The notes under the pieces were generated by a model that saw only the letters and a program-made list of their open reading frames with translations, searched no databases and was not told where the DNA came from. The position numbers were made by a program, and so were the translations under genes. A stretch of 7,497 nucleotides of DNA from Ruminococcaceae bacterium UBA3323 (GTDB lineage: Bacteria > Bacillota > Clostridia > Oscillospirales > Acutalibacteraceae), in the NCBI GenBank assembly GCA_002361935.1, contig DESD01000043.1:1-7497 (forward strand). The letters are read 5' to 3'. This document shows positions 5,272-7,497 of the stretch, one piece after another (positions within the stretch are counted from its first letter, which is position 1; every line of letters starts with the position of its first letter).

Positions 5272-5303
5272 ATTTTATGTATTTAATGGAAGGAAGGATA
5301 TTT

Positions 5304-6203
5304 ATGCTTTTCAGTAAGAATAAAAAGTATATCAGTTCAATGAACACAAAGGGGATTTTCAGCAATACCTATGATGAAAAATATCCGCAGACGATTGTTA
5401 ACAAGCTTGTATTAAGCCATTTTAAAAATTCTGATAAGACGCCTAAATGCATCTTCATCGGTTGGGATGGATGCCGCGGTGATGCTATGAAATACCTGAT
5501 TAAAAGTGAAAATGACAAGATAAGCGGTGCAAATGATGACTTTAATTACAGTGCTGTTAATCTTTTGAAAAAAACAGGCGGCGTTTATATTACATATGTC
5601 GGCGGCGATAACGGTTTTCAGCAGGAAACAAGCACTGCTCAGGGCTGGGCCTCTGCTCTCTGCGGAAAATGGATGAAAAAGGAATGGAAAAACGGTATTG
5701 AATGGAGCCTTGATGCGGATTATGAAACGGTTATGCAAACGCTTGCCAAGCAGGGATGCAGAACGTCTTTCAGTTGTATCTGGCCTGTTCATTTTGAAAA
5801 CACATATAAAAATGAAATTGAGTATGCACAGAAGAATAATCTTTCCGAAAGCTATTTTAAGTTTGAAACGGATGCTGAGCTTCACGAAAATATGCTCAGC
5901 AGAATAAACAGTGATGATGATTTTATTTTCGGTATTTACGAAAACCCAGATTTAAACGGTCACGGAACCGGTTTCGGAGATTGTAATTACCGCTATGTTT
6001 CAGGTGTTTGTAATTTAGATACATTTTCCTATGATTTAATTAAGGCTATTGAAAAAAGGGATACCTTTAAGAATGAGGATTGGCTTATTATAATCGGCTC
6101 CGATCACGGAGGACATCTGAATATGCATGGAACGCAGAGGATAGAGGACAGGACAACCTTTCTTGCTGTTTCAAAGTCTGTTAAGGAGCTTATTGACCGA
6201 TGA
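5304..6203 (+). CDS. Alkaline-phosphatase-superfamily metallohydrolase
   Basis: This is a predicted two-metal phosphoester hydrolase of 299 aa. The superfamily pattern is visible in order: Asp55 in IFIGWDGCRGD; a nucleophile segment TAQGWASALCG (111-121) that lines up with TFPNHYTLVTG of nucleotide pyrophosphatases, with Thr111 as nucleophile; Asp216 and His220 in PDLNGHG; Asp267 and His268 in GSDHGGH; and His275 in MHG. No signal peptide or membrane segment is seen, so it probably acts in the cytoplasm. ATG 5304 follows GGAAGGAAGG by 6 nt; ATGs at 5277 and 5286 are in frame but lie at the predicted transcription start or within the ribosome site. The gene overlaps the transporter gene by 4 bp, suggesting hydrolysis of an imported organophosphate. 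Phosphatase, phosphodiesterase or a related activity cannot be told apart. Confidence 0.8.
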   Translation: MLFSKNKKYISSMNTKGIFSNTYDEKYPQTIVNKLVLSHFKNSDKTPKCIFIGWDGCRGDAMKYLIKSENDKISGANDDFNYSAVNLLKKTGGVYITYVGGDNGFQQETSTAQGWASALCGKWMKKEWKNGIEWSLDADYETVMQTLAKQGCRTSFSCIWPVHFENTYKNEIEYAQKNNLSESYFKFETDAELHENMLSRINSDDDFIFGIYENPDLNGHGTGFGDCNYRYVSGVCNLDTFSYDLIKAIEKRDTFKNEDWLIIIGSDHGGHLNMHGTQRIEDRTTFLAVSKSVKELIDR

Positions 6204-7438
6204 AGTACTCAATTGACAGTATAAAGAAGAGCCGAGTTGTGGTTATAGTTTTATGGCTTGTTTATGCTTCTGCATATTTCGGAAGAACCTGTTACTCCGC
6301 TGCCATAGCTTCTATTGTAAGTAACGGGATTTACAGCAAGGCCGATATCGGAATAGTAGGAACTGTATTCTTTGTATGCTACGGTGTAGGTCAGATTGTG
6401 AACGGCATTTTGGGGGATAGGGTAAATCCGTTTAAAATGGTGTTGTGCGGTGCACTTTTAAGCAGCATTTGCTGTATTTCCATTGCATTTGCCAACAGCA
6501 TTGCAGCGATGTCTTTCATATGGGGCGCGAATGGTATTTTTCAATCTATGCTTTGGTCACCGCTGCTTCGTATTTATTCCGAAACCATCAATGAAAAGCT
6601 GAGGCATAAGGCTGTACTTAACATTGCTCTTTCACTTCCCGTGGGAACAATATGCTCCTATTTGGTATCTACTCTTATCATTAAATATTTCAGCTTTAAA
6701 TACGTTTTTATTAGCGGCGGTATTGCTGTTTTTACAGCGTTTTCAATTGCTTTTATCTGCTTCCTTTCAATAAGAAAAAGCATTGTTAAAGAAAGAAAAA
6801 CAGTTCAGTTGTCTGCTGCTGACCAAAAGCCGGAGAAAACAAATATCCGGAACATTATTCTTCTTTCAGGGCTTCTTGCCATTCTTGTTCCGTCCTTCCT
6901 TCACGGCATGATGCGGGACGGAATAACAAACTGGGTGCCTACCATGATAACGGAGGTTTACGGCGTATCTCCAAGCCTTTCAACATTTTTAACAATTGCA
7001 TTGCCTGTGTTTAATGCTTTCGGCGCATATGCCGTAACACCGCTTTATAAAAAGCTTGGCGAAAATGAGATGAAAACGGCAGGTGTTACTGCTGCTATAG
7101 CGCTTGTGCCGATGCTTCTTCTGATGCTGATCGGAAAGGTTCCTGTTTTTGCCGTTGTGCTTTTGCTTGCATTAACAACAGCATCTATGTATGCTTTGAA
7201 TTATCTGATTATATCCCGTGTGCCTGTTCGCTTTGCTTCCTATTCATGCACCTCAAGCATAAGCGGAATACTGAATTCTTTTGCCTATATCGGCTGTTCG
7301 GTTTCTGTTTACGGCTTTGGTGCTGTTTCGCAGAAAATGGGGTGGACGGCAGTTATAATCATATGGATTGTTTCGGGTGTATTGACTTCGGCTTTTGCAT
7401 TTATTTCAAATAAAAAATGGAAAAAGTTTATTAGTTAG
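6200..7438 (+). CDS. MFS transporter, GlpT/UhpT-like organophosphate:phosphate antiporter family
   Basis: This is a 412-aa polytopic membrane protein of about 12 helices with a charged central loop (about 194-217, SIRKSIVKERKTVQLSAADQ) between two six-helix halves. The N-terminal YFGRTCYSAAIASI (26-39, with Arg29) and YGVGQIVNGILGDRVNPFK (61-79) match the organophosphate:phosphate antiporter signature, whose members (GlpT, UhpT) exchange sugar or glycerol phosphates for phosphate. A second-half motif, HGMMRDGITNWVPTMITE, also fits. The length is usual for the family. The ATG overlaps the hydrolase stop (ATGA), with AAGGAG 11 nt upstream, a slightly long spacing that suggests coupled translation. 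The substrate is not readable from the sequence; a phosphorylated metabolite cleaved by the co-encoded hydrolase is the inference. Confidence 0.85.
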   Translation: MKYSIDSIKKSRVVVIVLWLVYASAYFGRTCYSAAIASIVSNGIYSKADIGIVGTVFFVCYGVGQIVNGILGDRVNPFKMVLCGALLSSICCISIAFANSIAAMSFIWGANGIFQSMLWSPLLRIYSETINEKLRHKAVLNIALSLPVGTICSYLVSTLIIKYFSFKYVFISGGIAVFTAFSIAFICFLSIRKSIVKERKTVQLSAADQKPEKTNIRNIILLSGLLAILVPSFLHGMMRDGITNWVPTMITEVYGVSPSLSTFLTIALPVFNAFGAYAVTPLYKKLGENEMKTAGVTAAIALVPMLLLMLIGKVPVFAVVLLLALTTASMYALNYLIISRVPVRFASYSCTSSISGILNSFAYIGCSVSVYGFGAVSQKMGWTAVIIIWIVSGVLTSAFAFISNKKWKKFIS

Positions 7439-7441
7439 CAT

Positions 7442-7480
7442 AAAAGATTCTCTTTTTCAAGAGAATCTTTTTCTTTTTGT
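7442..7480 (+). terminator. Rho-independent terminator of the phosphatase/transporter operon
   Basis: A 13-bp perfect stem (7442-7454 with 7459-7471) closes on a TTTC tetraloop and runs directly into TTCTTTTTGTTTC. It begins 4 bp after the transporter stop codon. Confidence 0.92.
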
Positions 7481-7497
7481 TTCTTTAGCAAAGACTA

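Larger units (their letters stand above)
4990..5303. other. Divergent intergenic region
   Basis: These 314 bp separate the minus-strand kinase operon from the plus-strand phosphatase operon. They hold one sigma-A promoter for each direction and a perfect 14-bp palindrome between them. A 27-codon open stretch (5122-5205, plus) reads plausibly but has no start codon. I saw no riboswitch or small RNA signature. Confidence 0.6.

Noticed and set aside
5412..5885. 157-aa minus-strand ORF opposite the hydrolase
   Set aside because: It is antisense to a gene with clear catalytic motifs and has no ribosome site or domain.
1..7497. CRISPR array, tRNA or rRNA genes
   Set aside because: No regularly spaced identical repeats of CRISPR length and no tRNA or rRNA signature were seen on either strand.

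Overview
The window is AT-rich, low-GC DNA with strong AAGGAGG-type ribosome binding sites and canonical sigma-A promoters. It contains a sporulation sigma factor fragment, a BspA-like leucine-rich-repeat protein and a helix-turn-helix/Hanks-kinase gene pair. Together these suggest an endospore-forming-lineage Clostridia (Bacillota), probably gut-associated. The organism is an inference; no rRNA or tRNA is present to settle it.

Region 1 (1 to about 1881) looks like one end of an integrated mobile element. On the plus strand it carries an HUH-type rolling-circle replication initiator (open at the left edge) and two tiny translationally coupled ORFs (57 and 52 aa), closed by a strong hairpin terminator. 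A two-domain XRE/HTH regulator converges from the minus strand. Beyond the regulator is about 200 bp without a gene, containing ATTTGA-type direct repeats, up to the junction.

Region 2 (about 1882-2318) is the 5' part of sigK, the late mother-cell sporulation sigma factor, on the minus strand. Its hydrophobic pro-sequence and regions 1.2-2.3 are recognisable, but homology stops immediately after the Arg-Cys-Ile-Glu of region 2. This is the same codon neighbourhood at which the skin element interrupts sigK in Bacillus subtilis. The sequence after the break is unrelated and reaches a stop after 11 codons. The simplest reading is a skin-like insertion in which region 1 is element DNA and the 3' half of sigK lies to the left of the window.

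Region 3 (2275-5055, minus strand) is a three-gene operon. A textbook TTGACA-17-TACAAT promoter drives a membrane protein (cytoplasmic zinc ribbon, one transmembrane helix, low-complexity stalk, extracellular BspA-like repeat domain), then a 140-aa helix-turn-helix protein, then a small soluble Hanks-type Ser/Thr kinase with an unusual N-lobe. The operon ends at a perfect 18-bp inverted repeat. The layout suggests a membrane-surface sensor coupled to a DNA-binding protein and a kinase.

Region 4 (5056-7497, plus strand) begins with an intergenic stretch holding a perfect 14-bp palindrome and a second good promoter (TTGAAA-17-TATAAT). A two-gene operon follows: a cytoplasmic alkaline-phosphatase-superfamily metallohydrolase and a GlpT/UhpT-like organophosphate transporter, overlapping by 4 bp and closed by a clear terminator. 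The pair looks like an uptake-and-hydrolysis module for a phosphorylated compound of unknown identity.
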